From: Epiperipatus broadwayi
Taxonomy: Eukaryota; Onychophora; Udeonychophora; Euonychophora; Peripatidae
NCBI GenBank assembly: GCA_028023455.1
Contig: JAQFVV010012396.1
Location: forward strand, 12,255,296-12,319,295
Direction: 5' to 3'
DNA length: 64,000 nt
Each line of letters opens with the position of its first letter. Positions within the stretch are counted from its first letter, which is position 1. Below the pieces are notes generated by a model. The model made no database searches. It was not told where the DNA came from and saw nothing but the letters and a program-made list of their open reading frames with translations. Of this stretch, positions 11,565-23,400 are shown piece by piece. A program made the translations under genes and the position numbers.

Positions 11565-12246
11565 AATAAATGTTTGCTACAAATAAAATTTGATGAACAA
11601 CTAAATAATTTCAAACAATATCATAAATCTGTTTCATTAAAGGTACCAAATGCTTTGACCAAATCAATAAAACTAATATATAAATTACTTCACCTGACAC
11701 TTTTATTGCATTTGCTTGGCAACAAAAACTATATCTATAGAGCTTCTTCATTCTCTGAAACGACATCTTTGGTAATCATTCATTTACAACCAGAATAAAC
11801 TTATTCAACAAAGTCCATGAAAGCAACTTTTCTATAGTCAATAATAAAAATATTTCACAATAATTACTGCAATCTGGTTTATTCTCTTTATTTTAAAAAA
11901 TTGAACAATAGAAGCATCCCTAAGATCAGGTAGCATAACTTCACGAGTCCATATATTCCTAAAATAGTCCAATAGTTTTGAAGTTAACATATCATCATCA
12001 TACTTTAAAACTTCAAGTATTTCATCAGGATTCACAAACTTTCCATTTTTAAGATTATAAAGAGCTGTTTTGACTTCATAAATGGATATCTTTGTTCAAA
12101 TATAATTGAGTCATTAAAGTAGATAATTTATTAAAAGTTGTCATCTGAATTCTTTTATGATAATAACATTCAAATTATGATCAAAATACTCCTTTCACCC
12201 ATTTAAAATATCATTGTCATCTATAAGAGAATCATTGCTGAATTTA
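11565..12246 (-). mobile_element. LINE family 2, inverted 5' segment
   Basis: Read on the minus strand this gives the upstream half of a LINE reverse transcriptase. It starts with a FSNDSLIDDNDIL segment, continues through LKNGKFVNPDEILEVLKY and LDYFRNIWTREVMLPDLRDA to RSSIDIVFVAKQMQ and a decayed FIDLTKAF-like region. It ends near 11570 at the point in the ORF where the plus-strand segment at 12247 begins. This order, inverted 5' part then direct 3' part, is what twin priming produces during LINE insertion. Multiple stops make it a pseudogene. Confidence 0.75.
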
Positions 12247-13345
12247 ACAGGATAAGAATGAGAGGAAATATTATTAGTACAAATGGAAAATCTGAGGTGT
12301 TTGAAATAAAAACAGGTGTTAAACAAAGATGTGCACTTGCTTCAACATTCATTTTAATTTGTATAAAAGTTATCTTTGAAACTGTTTATAGATGGCTTAA
12401 TGAAACAGGGATCAAGTTGCAATACAGGTTTGATATTGGAATTTTAAATTTGAATTGATTAAAGGCAAAAATGGGAATTGTTTTCTGGAGTTCTGGATTT
12501 ATGGGATGCTAATGATTGTGCTATTTTTTCCACATGATTTACAGAATGTCTTAATATTTTGATTGCAACATGTAAAGACTTTGGTGTAGTAATTAATATT
12601 CAAAAACTCCACTTAAAAATATAAACCAATTTAAATATCTTGATAGTTTTATGAAAAGAAAAATTGACATAGACACTCCAATGTGCTGCTTTAGCTTTAA
12701 CAAATTAAAAAATAGGATATTTCATGGCAGGAAAATAATTAGTGCAACTCATCTACATAAAGAGTGCTGTTATTTTATCCAATTTATTGTATGAAAGTGA
12801 AACATGGACAGCCTAGCAGCACAATACAAAGGCATTAGAAAAGTTTCATTTAAGAATGCTTCAAAAAATTTAAAAATATAATGGTAAGATTGTAAAACCA
12901 ATCAATATGTTTTTCAATTTTCTAAAAATGATACTACACAGTCTGCTATTATAAAATAACATTTTTATTGGACGAGAGACTTCCTAAAACAGTCTTTTGC
13001 AGTAAAATTGAGTATGGTTTTTGTGATAAAAACAGATCTCATCTACGTTATAAGAATTGTCTCAAAAACATTTTAAAGAAATGCAATATCGATTGTTTCC
13101 ATTGAGAAAATATGGCAGAGAATAGAATACATTGAAAAGTTACAATTGGACATGTGGTCAAGTAATTCAAAAAAAGTTTTGGCTAAAGAAACTAAGACAG
13201 CATTATAAACTAGCCAACAGAAAAATGGACCAGCATGTTCTTTATGTGGACTCATTTGTGATTCATAGATTGGTTTGTATACTCTGCACTAAACTCATTT
13301 TTAATGACTTTCTTATTTTTATTAGGACTTGGAATGACCAAAGTC
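12247..13345 (+). mobile_element. LINE family 2, direct 3' segment
   Basis: This is the downstream half of the same LINE ORF2. RT block GVKQRCALASTFILI (about 12320-12365, normally GVKQGCVLAPTLF) is followed by a QYRFDIGILNLN segment, the FKYLDSF region near 12630 and a decayed SETW-type region near 12800. Near 13228-13290 the frame gives CSLCGLICDS, the first half of a C-terminal C2H2 finger, with a frameshift. Related copies lie at 24095, 55485 and 60150. It is not functional. Confidence 0.8.
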
Positions 13346-13504
13346 TTTTACAAATGGTTGCTATATGTATGTATGTAATTTTATTCAATCTGTATGTAAT
13401 TATAAATATATTCATTCAACTATATACCTTATTATAAATCATCACAAATGACGTTAACTTAAAAGTTTAAAAGAGTAACGTTAGATGATTAATTTAGTGC
13501 TTAC

Positions 13505-13646
13505 CTAATTCTATGTTTTTTATGTTCAGACTCATATTCTGATTCACTTGCTGATGTGGTACTTGTGGTAGAAAGTTCTCGTATCCAAAACCTTGTGTGT
13601 TTGACAATCCCAGAATCGACATCACTATCCGTAGTTGATCCCACTT
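13505..13646 (-). CDS. Probable internal exon of a host gene, product unknown
   Basis: On the minus strand a 142-bp block lies between an acceptor (TTTCTTGGTATTTTAG, ending at 13647) and a strong donor (GTAAGC, starting at 13504). One frame is open across it: two bases, 46 codons, two bases (entry phase 1, exit phase 2). The peptide begins VGSTTDSDVDSGIVKHTRFW and continues with a Ser/Thr-rich then Glu/Tyr/Ser-rich acidic run ending in a basic KKHRI. It is clearly more GC-rich than its surroundings. I do not recognise the family; the composition suggests a disordered linker of a larger protein. No partner exon was found in the window, so neighbouring exons may lie beyond it. Confidence 0.5.
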
Positions 13647-14342
13647 CTAAAATACCAAGAAACAAAAAGATTTTCAAATATAATTTTAAATCCAGCAAAT
13701 TAACATTTTATTTTCATTAAATAAAAAATAAGTTTTGTCTGTATCGATTTTTCTTTTATATATATTACCTATAAAAAAAAAATTAAAAAAATTTTAAATT
13801 GTTTGTAATTAATATTATATGCTACTGGCAGTATTATTTGGACGTGACAACAGGTAGGATAACTTGATGAATAAATAAGACAAAAAAGAAAAATGATTAT
13901 TACAAAGAAGGAAAAGATGTATATAATTAAACAACATTCTTATAATTTTTATTTTTAACTATGCAGTCAATTTTATTTTTATTTTAAAATGTTTTATGAA
14001 TATATATTTTTTAAAAAAGCCTTGAAAATGAAATGTAATAATAATTACCAAGCGATTTAAACTATTTTCAACTAAATAGTACACAAAAATATGGAATAAT
14101 GTAAAAAAAAAAAAAACAACAACCATATGGTTATATATAACATAGAAACCAAAAAATTAAAATAATAAAAATCCCGCAGTTATATATAGGCACAGACGTA
14201 TAACAAATTACTCCACGCATTAATAAAATGTTATTAATCAAATCTATTTTTAGGCAAATAATACTGTACAAGAAATCCTATAAATCTAATATCCTATATA
14301 TATATAATATTTTAAATACAAGTATATTTTACATGTTTGGAC
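13647..14342. other. AT-rich non-coding stretch, possible intron
   Basis: No gene features are seen. If the block at 13505-13646 is an exon, this is the start of its upstream intron on the minus strand. Homopolymer A runs occur near 13776 and 14104. Confidence 0.4.
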
Positions 14343-14595
14343 TCTAGGTGTAATATAGGCGATTTGAACACAAGCGTTCAAATTCCCTTCAGCCATCCAC
14401 TCTATCTCATAAAACCGATACACATGACCACACACATATGAAAAAGATAAATAATCTCCAATGTATGCATTTCGTGCTCAACCAGCACTAATCAGTTGGT
14501 CCAGATCGTTCATCTCTCATATATATATAATCAGTGCTCAGTTTATATTAAGATAGCAAATCTTCACACTTTAATGGACAGGCTTCAATATATAT
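14343..14595. mobile_element. Half copy of hairpin family B
   Basis: This is a second solitary arm of the family found as a full palindrome at 32878-33502. It starts with GTGTAATATAGG like the palindrome's outer end. It shares TATGAAAAAGATAAATAATC, the AATGTATGCATTTCGTGCTC-type block, CAGTTGGTCCAGATCG and ATGGACAGGCTTCAATATAT. No reverse-complement arm follows. Confidence 0.7.
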
Positions 14596-14932
14596 ATATG
14601 GTCATAATGCAGATGAGCATAAAAGAATTATTGAGTCTGATAGTAAGAGATAGTCTAATAATACATTATTTACAAGGAGAATATATTACGTACTCAAACA
14701 GTTTAACTTGTTTTATCTATTATTTCCTAATTTTATGAAACTTGATAATAAATGATTAATGAAACAACATATCTGGAATTAGCAATTACCAGAAATGAAC
14801 AATGATTTATAAAAATAAATGGCTACAGATTGATCTCTATGCTATTCATCCAAATTTATAGTAAGTCTATAGTTTCACAATTATTAGGTTTTCCATAACT
14901 AAGTATAAGACATGTTATCCTAGGGTGACCAG
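14596..14932. other. AT-rich non-coding stretch
   Basis: Nothing identifiable is present. An open frame spanning 14496-14738 overlaps the repeat arm and is a chance frame. Confidence 0.4.
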
Positions 14933-15000
14933 ATGTCCCTATTTTTGATTAATGTCCCAGTGTCTCTGAAATGTCTTTTTGGGACCATTATATGTTCTGA
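14933..15000 (+). mobile_element. hAT-like terminal sequence, relic
   Basis: TAGGGTGACCAGATGTCCC followed by repeated GTCCC/GGGAC words resembles one end of a widespread class of non-autonomous hAT-type DNA transposons, as I recall it from other animal genomes. No matching opposite terminus was found downstream, so it would be a one-ended fragment. The assignment rests on one short motif. Confidence 0.35.
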
Positions 15001-17398
15001 TATTCAAATACTCATAATTATTATTTAACATAAATAATTCATTGCAAAAATGATAGTTTCTAGGCCCTTTCTATCCATTTCAGTCTCTACAGTAATATTA
15101 TAAGAACTTCAGACAAATTCCAACACCAAAATAAAGATCGCTATTACATTATATAGCCAGGTTCTCAAGCTAGATGAATTCTTGCATCCAACCTCATCTT
15201 GGAGCATGCTCAGTTAGATTTTTGCAGGCCCCATGCCTAAATTTCTGTAATGGAAACAGTAATAGACATACTGTGTAAGGTCTATTATTTTTTTTAAAAA
15301 AAGTTTAAGTTTTGTTCTTTTTAAGTAGAAAAAAATACTTATAACTCTCAGTCTTATGAGACACCATGGATATATTATTTGATCTAAATGTACTGAATTG
15401 CTAGTTTATTTAGAAATAGGACTTTAATAAAAAAAAAAAAAAGGTTATTTTGTGAAATAATATTTTTTTTTTAAATGTGAATTTGATGAAGGCTGAAAAA
15501 AATAAATAAATAAAGGTTAAAATTAAAAATTATGAAGTATTGTGAAGGATAAAAAGATTTTGTGATAAAGTGATTATTGTTTTCACCTTCTGTACCTAAC
15601 ACATGAGTTCAAATCCATATTAAACTTGATTTTTTTTTAGATAGATGAGAATTTTTCAAGCAAATTTAAGATTTTTATTAGTCAGATAATCCATAAATAA
15701 ACTAGACAAATTTCCAGTATTATTGAGTAAATGGTTATTTATCTATTTTTATCAGATGAGTAAAGATCCAAACACAGTTTGAATTGATCTGAATACTAAT
15801 GCACTAACCATAAAATAAAAGTTTATTAAAATATGATGCAGTAATTCTCAATCATCAAACTGGTATCATAAGTCTATGGGCCCTGAGTTCATGGTTTATT
15901 TCTTAAAAAACACATCTAAACTAATTATTTTGCCAAATGATGAAAGAAATAATTATTTTTCCAGTAGTAGAGTTGTAAAATAAATTGCACTGCCAAGAAG
16001 TCTTTACTTTGATTAATAAAATATTTTTTCCCAAAAGATCAATTACTGGTAGGTAATTAAATGATTGCTGATTAAGAGATTATGAAAAATTTGAGCACCG
16101 GAGAACTTTTAAGTTCTTAATGTCCATCATTCACACCTGCATTAAAATAACTTTGACAATTGTCTCATAGAAATGTAATAAATTAAAAAAACAATACTAA
16201 TAGTGTAATGTATATTCAAAGAAAACATTGAAAATATTAAATGTAAGATTTTCTAATGTCCCCCCCCCCCAATATATGGCATTAATGTTAACCTTAATTT
16301 ACCACCCTAAAATTCAAAAAATATTAATTATTTGAGAGGTGCATATTCTTGGAATGTGTAATTCAATAATGTTACCCTCTTTTTTGTATTGGTGTAATCT
16401 TAAAGCCATTCTATTCATGTCTAGACTTTTATAATTCAAAGTTAGATCATGTATTCTTTAATTAGACTTAAGTCTACTAATACTTTGTGATATTGTTGTT
16501 GGCATGTATTAATAGTGGTGCTAATGCCCATACTGTTATCTTCTTAAATATCTTTTTTTTTGAAGGCTAATTATGATTAGTTTTAATAAACATCATAATA
16601 AATTGATTTTATGTCCAATACTAAACTAGATCGATTGCTTAACATAATTACTTCTCATGTAATAGTAAAATATTATAATGCAGCTTTGAAACTAGAATAA
16701 GAGATTAATAATGTTGGAGGAGTCAACAATGGCAAACTATTACTAATGATAATCAAGTGTTAGCAGTTAGTCTATAGTTACCCAGACTTTTGCCCAAAAA
16801 TTCAACAAACAAATATGTAAGCAATAAGATTGAAGTTACTATCAATTTCACACTTATAATTATCATTGTATTATTGTTTTATTTAGGAATTTATATGGCA
16901 GATGAAAAGTGGATTCATTCCTAGGATTAATAATTGATGGGCTTGGCAATTTAAATATTGATAATTTAATTTCCCATTTAGCAATACACTAACTATTTGT
17001 ATTAGAATCTACTGTTCAAAATCAAGTAATATATCTTCTGTTATAAGACTAAAACAAACAAAAATAAAATTTAATATATGTTTACCAATTTATATATATA
17101 TTAAAAAAATTATATCTAAATAATTAAAAGTTATGCTCTTAGATTTTCAAAATAAAACAATAGAAAACAAATGTACATATTTTTCATTGTTATAAATACA
17201 CAAGTACCCTACACAGTTAAGTAATTCTGAACTAAAGATAACTGAATTGAAACTCAACATTGTCATCACTTTCAGCACTTGTTATATGATCTTTGCAACT
17301 GATAACCTATTTCATTATTTTTACATTCTGAATGGAATAATTTACTAGTAAAGTGATAAATTCTGGATATAACAATTCTAAGAACAAAGCTCAATCCA
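15001..17398. other. AT-rich non-coding stretch
   Basis: No gene is seen. It contains an 11-base C run (16260-16270), A runs near 15430, and a possible decayed tRNA-like block near 15560-15625 with GAGTTCAAATCC resembling a B-box. Nothing else is supportable. Confidence 0.4.
16260..16270. repeat. Poly(C) tract
   Basis: Eleven consecutive C in otherwise very AT-rich DNA. A matching 11-C run occurs at 42510-42520. Confidence 0.9.
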
Positions 17399-17405
17399 TC
17401 ATTGC

Positions 17406-17770
17406 AATGCTTAAAATGGGCAAAACTCTCTATACAGTAGTGCAACTCAGTGCAAGCCAGAGTAATCATTGGATTCCAGAAGGCTTGTACATAAAATCCC
17501 TATCTAATGCCTACTCATCCAATATCCCCAAACTAGTTTCTGACTTGTGGCCTTCTTCAGTGAGAAGCTTTGGATCTGAGAGCACTTAGTCTGGAGATAT
17601 TGGATGAGTAGGAACTAGATAGGGATTTTATGCACAAGCCTTCTGGCACCCATTACTCTGGCTTGCTCTGAGTGGCACTACCATACTGTATGGAGAGTTT
17701 TGCCTGTTTTAATAACAGTTATGAAGTATGCATAAGAAATGATGATCATGTGATGTTTAGTGATTTAATT
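17406..17770. mobile_element. Long-hairpin element, family C
   Basis: Arms at about 17410-17529 and 17594-17712 are imperfect reverse complements over roughly 120 bp. Left-arm blocks CAAAACTCTCTATACAGTAG, AGGCTTGTACATAAAATCCC and CTACTCATCCAATATC each have their complement on the right in mirrored order. A 64-bp centre has its own short inverted repeat (GCCTTCTTCAGTGAGAAGCT region). About 58 bp of one-sided sequence follows the right arm, ending near a TCATTGC word (17771-17777) that also precedes the element (17399-17405). The layout parallels family A, but the direct repeat is short and could be chance. Confidence 0.65.
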
Positions 17771-17777
17771 TCATTGC

Positions 17778-19049
17778 TTGTGCATCATGATTTTTTGAGT
17801 AATTAACTCTTCAAATTATTTTAATGCACAAATCATTACATGGCTGAACACTTCTTCACCCAGATTATTCACTATTAAACCATGAACCCAGCAACTTGCT
17901 TCACCAATGAAGAATGCCACATCATACTACATTCGTATTTTCAGTTTCAAAAAGTTGGTGCATTGATATTTATTTAACCATCTTGGAATAATCTGGCACT
18001 CTCTTAATATTAACTAGATATTAATCTATAATGAACTGCCAGTTAGCTATCTGGAAAAAAAATCACAAAGATTCAACCATCTTGAATGTGCTAAACACTA
18101 CACCGCATGTTTTTTCATTATGGCTAATAAATCCTGTAAATGTATGCATGCGTGCGTGGAATGCATTCACAAAACCACAAATGATAAAATAATTTGGCGT
18201 AAACAAAATTAATGATCTGTTGCTATGCAACATAATGAAAACTGTTTTACATGCACATATTTGCCTTTAACACATATTGTATTACATATATATAAGCACA
18301 TACATTCATAAAAACATAAATGAAAAAATAAATTAGAATGTACATCGACCACTAATTAAAAATTTTATTGAAAAAGGAAAACAGAATTAACAATTTATTG
18401 GTGTAATTCATGAAAGTACAGTAAGTAATTTAATGAACTCCACTATTATCCTTGATATTATCCCGTTATTAATAACTTCCTTTTTTACTTCCAAGCAGAC
18501 ATTTTTTAAATTTATATCATTATGTCACTCATGTCAGAGAGTTTTAGCAGTAATTTTTCTCCTTGCTGCGTCTTTTGTTTAAAGTTGGTAAAAGTTATTA
18601 ATCATATAGTTTGGAAACTCGAAGCTTAATGAGGCTTATTGTTAAAACACTGCTTGCTGGGATGGAAGATGACGATTTAGTTTAAAAGGGGAGCATAACG
18701 CTTTGATAAGAAAGATCAATGTAATCACATGATATTATTCATCGCATTTAAAAATATACATTTAGAACATTAAATACAACATAAAGAGTATTTTTTTTTA
18801 AAAAAAAATCTTTAGATATAAGTATAAAAAACTTCAACTAACAAACAATAAAATTTTAAAAAGTATTTTAATAGTAATTTTAATTAAGCTAATGCTGATC
18901 AAAAATTTCCAAGTAATTTTTATCCAAAAAATTAATAATCAAGAATTACACACACATTTATATATATTGTTAATAAGATTTTTTTTAATATTATGTATTG
19001 GTCAGCACAGACAAATCAAATTTACCATTATATATGATAATGAAAGATA
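17778..19049. other. AT-rich non-coding stretch
   Basis: No gene was found. A slightly GC-richer section at 18535-18700 has stops in all frames and no splice-bounded open block that I can defend. Confidence 0.4.
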
Positions 19050-19135
19050 AAGAAGACGACTAGCAATGAGATGGATGGACACTAGTATTACAATAATGCA
19101 TATGTCTTTAAAAAGCCCAAGAAAGCAACTATTTT
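19050..19135 (+). pseudogene. Tiny LINE ORF2 C-terminal relic
   Basis: One frame gives RRRLAMRWMDTSITIMHMSL, matching the conserved RxRxRWxDxxxxxxxMSL pattern near the C-terminus of ORF2 in several LINE groups. Nothing upstream is recognisable. The piece is only about 85 bp. Confidence 0.45.
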
Positions 19136-21273
19136 TAAGGATTTTTAACAGAAGAGTAGTAAATATAAATTGCTAATTACCTTCTTTTAACACATATCTT
19201 GCTTCATTTACCCGACAACATTTATTCATGTTGCATTATTTTCATAGATCCTGATAGTTAATTTTGAAGAAGTATATCTAATTTAGATTTAGCTAAGTGT
19301 TGCTGTTAACTGAAAGGAGACCCTTTGATTCCTCTTGGAGGCTTTAAAGAAACCAAGCAGGGCAAATGCTTAATGGCCACTATATATATTCTTATTGTTG
19401 CAGCAGCTGTTATAACTATGTGATTATTCATATGCGAACATGGATGGTCTGCTCACCAGCACGCATTTGCAAGCATGGTAAATTCATTGGATTTTTATTC
19501 TGTGTGTCAATAAAAAAATAGACATATACAATCATGACAGATAAAAATAAATCATGGCTTTTATTCACAGGAGGCTGTTAAAGTCATCAGACAAGGCAGT
19601 GGTTGGTGGCTGAAGGCAGAGGGTGCTAAGAATTCCCTGATTGTGGAATCAGGCTGCAATTTAGTAACAACCTTTTATTTAGGTACTTGCAACTGCAGAT
19701 CACATTCAAGTAAAGGAAGGAAGATTATAAGAACTGGAAGAACTGTCTTATATTAAATGTGATATTATTGGCCTTTGTGAAGTTAGAAGAGAGGGGAAAA
19801 GAAAATTAATTTAATAAGTGGGCATGTACTCTACTACAAAGGCACAACTATTGTAAGTACAAGTGGAGTAGAATTCATTATAAATAAAAATTGGAAAAAC
19901 CAACACTGTGAAGGTTGATGGTATATCAAACAGAGTTGCAAGATTAGTTATTTAACTTAATAGCAGATACCAAATGCGGAAGTCAGGTTTATGCCCCAAC
20001 AAGTTTTTATAGTGATGAAGCAATAGAAGATTTTTATATAGATGTACCAAAGGCTTTTGATCAGATTATTTGATCAGATTAGACAACATTTTAAAATGGT
20101 TAGAGGAGACTTTAATGCTAGAATTGGTAAACAAATGAAAGATTAAAGTGCTGTAAGTAAATTTGGTTATGTTTAATAGAAATGAGAGAGGACATAGACT
20201 TGTGGAGTTTGCAGAAAAAGAAAAACTTTATACTATGAATTCTTTTTTTGACAAAAATCATGGAAGCATCCAAATGAAGGTACAGCAGATTTGGATTATA
20301 TTTTGATTAACAGAAAATACATATTTCAAGATCGCAATGTTCTTAATAAATTCAACACAGGAAGTGATCAATTAGTAAGATGAAAGATACATATTAATGC
20401 AAAACTAGAGATAAAAATTATTAAAAAAAAGCAATATTTATAGTTGATATCCTTAATCTTCAGAAACATTTTAATGAATTTAAATTAGAATCTGCAAATT
20501 TGTTTCAATTATTAGTAGATTTTGAACATAATTCAGATTTTTGAGTGAAATTAATAGGAAAATAACTGATACACTTTTAAAAACTGCAACAAAGATAGCT
20601 GGTAGAAAAAAACAGCAATTGACCAATAAAATTTCTACTGAGACTAGAGAATTTATGAAGAAAAGAAGGAATAGGAAGATATATAAAAATGATGCACTAA
20701 GAAGGATTGAATATCTTGAATTTTGAGTTGACGATGATATAAGAAAGTATAATTGTGAACTAAAAGAAAATGTCTATTTCAAGATTGTAATGTTCTTAAT
20801 AAATTCTACACAGGAACTGATCATTGATTAGTAAGATGTAAAATACATGTTAATGTAGAACTTGAGAGAAAAAAAATGAAGAAAAACAATATTCACAGTT
20901 GATATTCTTAATCTTCAGAAACATTCCAATGAATTTAAATAAGAACTTGCAAATCATTTTCAAATATTAACAGATTTTGAACATAATTCAAATTTGAATG
21001 AATTCAATAGGAAGATAACTGATACATTTTTAAAAACTCAAAATAGATAGCAGGTACAAAAAAGCAGTGATTGACCAGTAAAATTTCTTCCAAGATGACA
21101 ATTTATGGAGAAAAGAAGGAATATGAAAAAATATAAAAATGATACATTAAGAAGAATTGAATATCTCGAATTTTATAAAATGGTGCAAAAAAGAATTGAT
21201 AATATAAAAAAGTATAATTGTGAACTAGCAAGGAAAGCTATAGAAGAGAATCTCAAGAGTGTAAAACAATATC

Positions 21274-21861
21274 TTGGTATTAGTAAAACATTTATTTCTG
21301 CAATATATAAAAAAAAGTGGAGTTATTACTAAAAAGAGAGGTGACATCATGAAATATATAGAAGAGCTCTATCAAGAATTATATACTAATAAAGAATTTC
21401 CCAGGATTTTAAATGAAGAAGTGAGATATGCAATTAAATTTATGAAGAAGGGAAAAGCTCCAAGTAATGACGAAATTATAATCAATATATTAAAAGAAGC
21501 AGATGAAAAAATAGAATTTTTTTTAGCAAAGTTATATATCAAATATCTAAATGATAAAGATGTTCCAGATGATTGGAAGAATGCAGTATTAATATTAATA
21601 TTTAAAAAAAGTGATAAAGAAGATAGACTTATCAGACTTTTATCGGTTTTATACAAATTTTTTACCAAAATAATCACAACTCATCTACAGAGAACATTGG
21701 ATTTCAAACAACCAAATGAACACGATACAGTAGATCATATTCAAATATTGCAAGAAGTTATAGAAAGGACCAATGAATATGAGTTGCCATTATGCTTTGG
21801 ATTTTGTAATTATAAAAAGGCATTTGATTCTATAAGCAAAGCATTGGTCATCAAGATATAG
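21274..21861 (+). pseudogene. RTE-like reverse transcriptase, N-terminal part
   Basis: 195 open codons cover the start of the RT domain: LNEEVRYAIKFMKKGKAPSN (about residues 48-67, the KAPGNDGI block with changes), DWKNAVLILIFKK, and a damaged RxIxLLSVLYKxFTKIIT. Then come VDHIQILQEVIERTNEYELP and a palm A-like YKKAFDSI. In copy 3 the palm reads YEKAFDSI preceded by V-D, so the first catalytic Asp has been lost here (FCNY instead of FVDY). The frame ends at a stop before the FADD block. Confidence 0.8.
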
Positions 21862-22510
21862 ACCCAGAATATTGTCATATTCTGAAGAATATTTATAAAA
21901 ATGCAACAGCAACAAAAGATTACATAATGATACTAGAAAGGTTAACATTGAGAAGGGTGTAAGACAGGGTGACTCCATATCTCCAAAACATTTTACAGCA
22001 ATCCTGCAATAAATATTTTGTGGATTAAAATGGGAAGCTAAAGGTGTAAAAGTAAATGAAAATTATTTAAGTCATTTAAATTTTGCAGATGATATAGTTG
22101 TTTTTTTCAAATAATGCTTTAGAATTTCAGGAAATGTTGCAAGAGTCATCAGATGAAAGTAAGAAAGTAGAACTAAAGGTAAATGTTAAAAAGACTAAAA
22201 TAATGTTCAATGCATTTTCCCAAAAGATGGTAATGATGAGTTAGAAAAAGTTAACAACTACAAATACCTTAATCAGATTATTACTACAGATGGAAACATA
22301 ATGGATGAAATTAATCATAGAATTAAACTTGGTTGGAATGTTTTTGGCAGAAATAACCTAATATTAAAAGGAAATATGCCTATGTGTTTGAAAAGGAGGT
22401 TTTTTAATAAATATGTTTTACCAGTTCTTACTTCTGGATCTGAGACTTGAACACTTAATAGAAGAGCAATACAGAGACTCTAGACCATTCAAAGAAGTAC
22501 AGAGAGATGT

Positions 22511-22762
22511 ATGTTAGGAGTAACAAGAAGAGATCGAAAACACAATATATTGACAAAAGAACAAACAGGTGTTATTGACATCATTGAAAGAATTAAAAGA
22601 CTGAAGTGGAATTGGTCTGGATATATTTCTAAAAGAGATGATAATAGATGGACAATTGAAATCTTAAATGGGATTCCAAGAAATTGTAAAAGACCCAGAA
22701 AGAGACCGTATGAGACATGGGTGGAAGAAATAAGAAAGTGTGCAGGTTCATGTGGAGAATAG
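22511..22762 (+). pseudogene. RTE-like ORF C-terminal part
   Basis: 83 codons match the end of RTE-type ORF2. MLGVTRRDRKHN is followed by GVIDIIERIKRLKWNWSGYI, then DDNRWTIEIL and RPRKRPYETWVEEIRK. The family usually reads GHIAR where this copy has GYISK. It is separated from the RT part by frameshifts and continues the same decayed element. Confidence 0.8.
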
Positions 22763-22840
22763 ACGTTAGAGATTGAAGAAGATGGAATGAACTTGGAGAG
22801 ACTTTAGTTGACAATGATTAATGATGATGAGAATAATATG

Positions 22841-23224
22841 GTAAAATCAAAAGATGAAGATTCCTGAATCAAAGCTTCACTATATAGCTCTGTTATTTGA
22901 ATTGGATAAATTTAAAAACTGCAACACCAAGTATAAAAATATCCAGACCAAAATTCAGTTTATATTACATAATATGAACATGGATATAATTAGAATAATT
23001 TCCACAACTCGCATGTTAACTTCATTTATTAATTCTTATAAAATGTTTTACATAAAGGATTGCAAATAATGTGATTGGATAATTCAAGAACTCCACTTTT
23101 TGTTTTTATAAGTCTTTTAAACTTAAAAAAGATGCAGCAATTGAATTAATAATAACATTATAGTAAACATGTTCTCCAAATTGAAATGCTTATTCTATGC
23201 ACGTAAATATTTTACAAATCAATA
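22841..23224. other. AT-rich non-coding stretch
   Basis: No recognisable gene is present. An open frame at 22854-23069 shows no recognisable motif and begins just past the LINE end. Confidence 0.4.
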
Positions 23225-23400
23225 ATAGAAGAGACTTGAACTCAGACTTTATGCTCTTTACAACTCATACAACTGATACAAATGACCACATACATGTGAA
23301 AAAGATAAATGATCTCCAATATATGTATTTACCTTTTTCACAGTGGATGTTGTAGGGAGTTTAAAAATCTGAGTTCAAGTCCCTTCTAATTACATTAAAT
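23225..23400. mobile_element. Reduced copy of hairpin family B
   Basis: The outer ends AGAAGAGACTTGAACTCAGA (about 23227) and its approximate complement TCTGAGTTCAAGTCCCTTCT (about 23369-23388) face each other. Between them the left arm retains the TGTGAAAAAGATAAATGATC and CCAATATATGTATTT blocks of family B, while most of the right arm is deleted. The termini include the B-box-like GAGTTCAAGTCCC. It is a deletion derivative of the palindrome. Confidence 0.6.

Larger units (their letters stand above)
19302..22840 (+). mobile_element. RTE-like LINE, copy 2
   Basis: This homologue of copies 1 and 3 is longer at the 5' end than copy 3: a leader at 19302-19600 is shared with copy 1. Endonuclease (about 19680-20420), linker, RT (about 21390-22140, with an intact FADD motif near 22085) and C-terminal region (about 22430-22770) are recognisable but interrupted by stops and indels. 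The segment 20767-21240 repeats 20317-20765 at moderate divergence. This may be an internal tandem duplication or a join between two copies. The 3' end is ATGATTAATGATGATG, like the GAT-rich tail of copy 3. It cannot encode an intact enzyme. Confidence 0.85.

Noticed and set aside
13073-13437. Open frames over the LINE family 2 end as host genes
   Set aside because: They are shadow or shifted frames of the decayed LINE C-terminus; the finger motif is read in a different frame.
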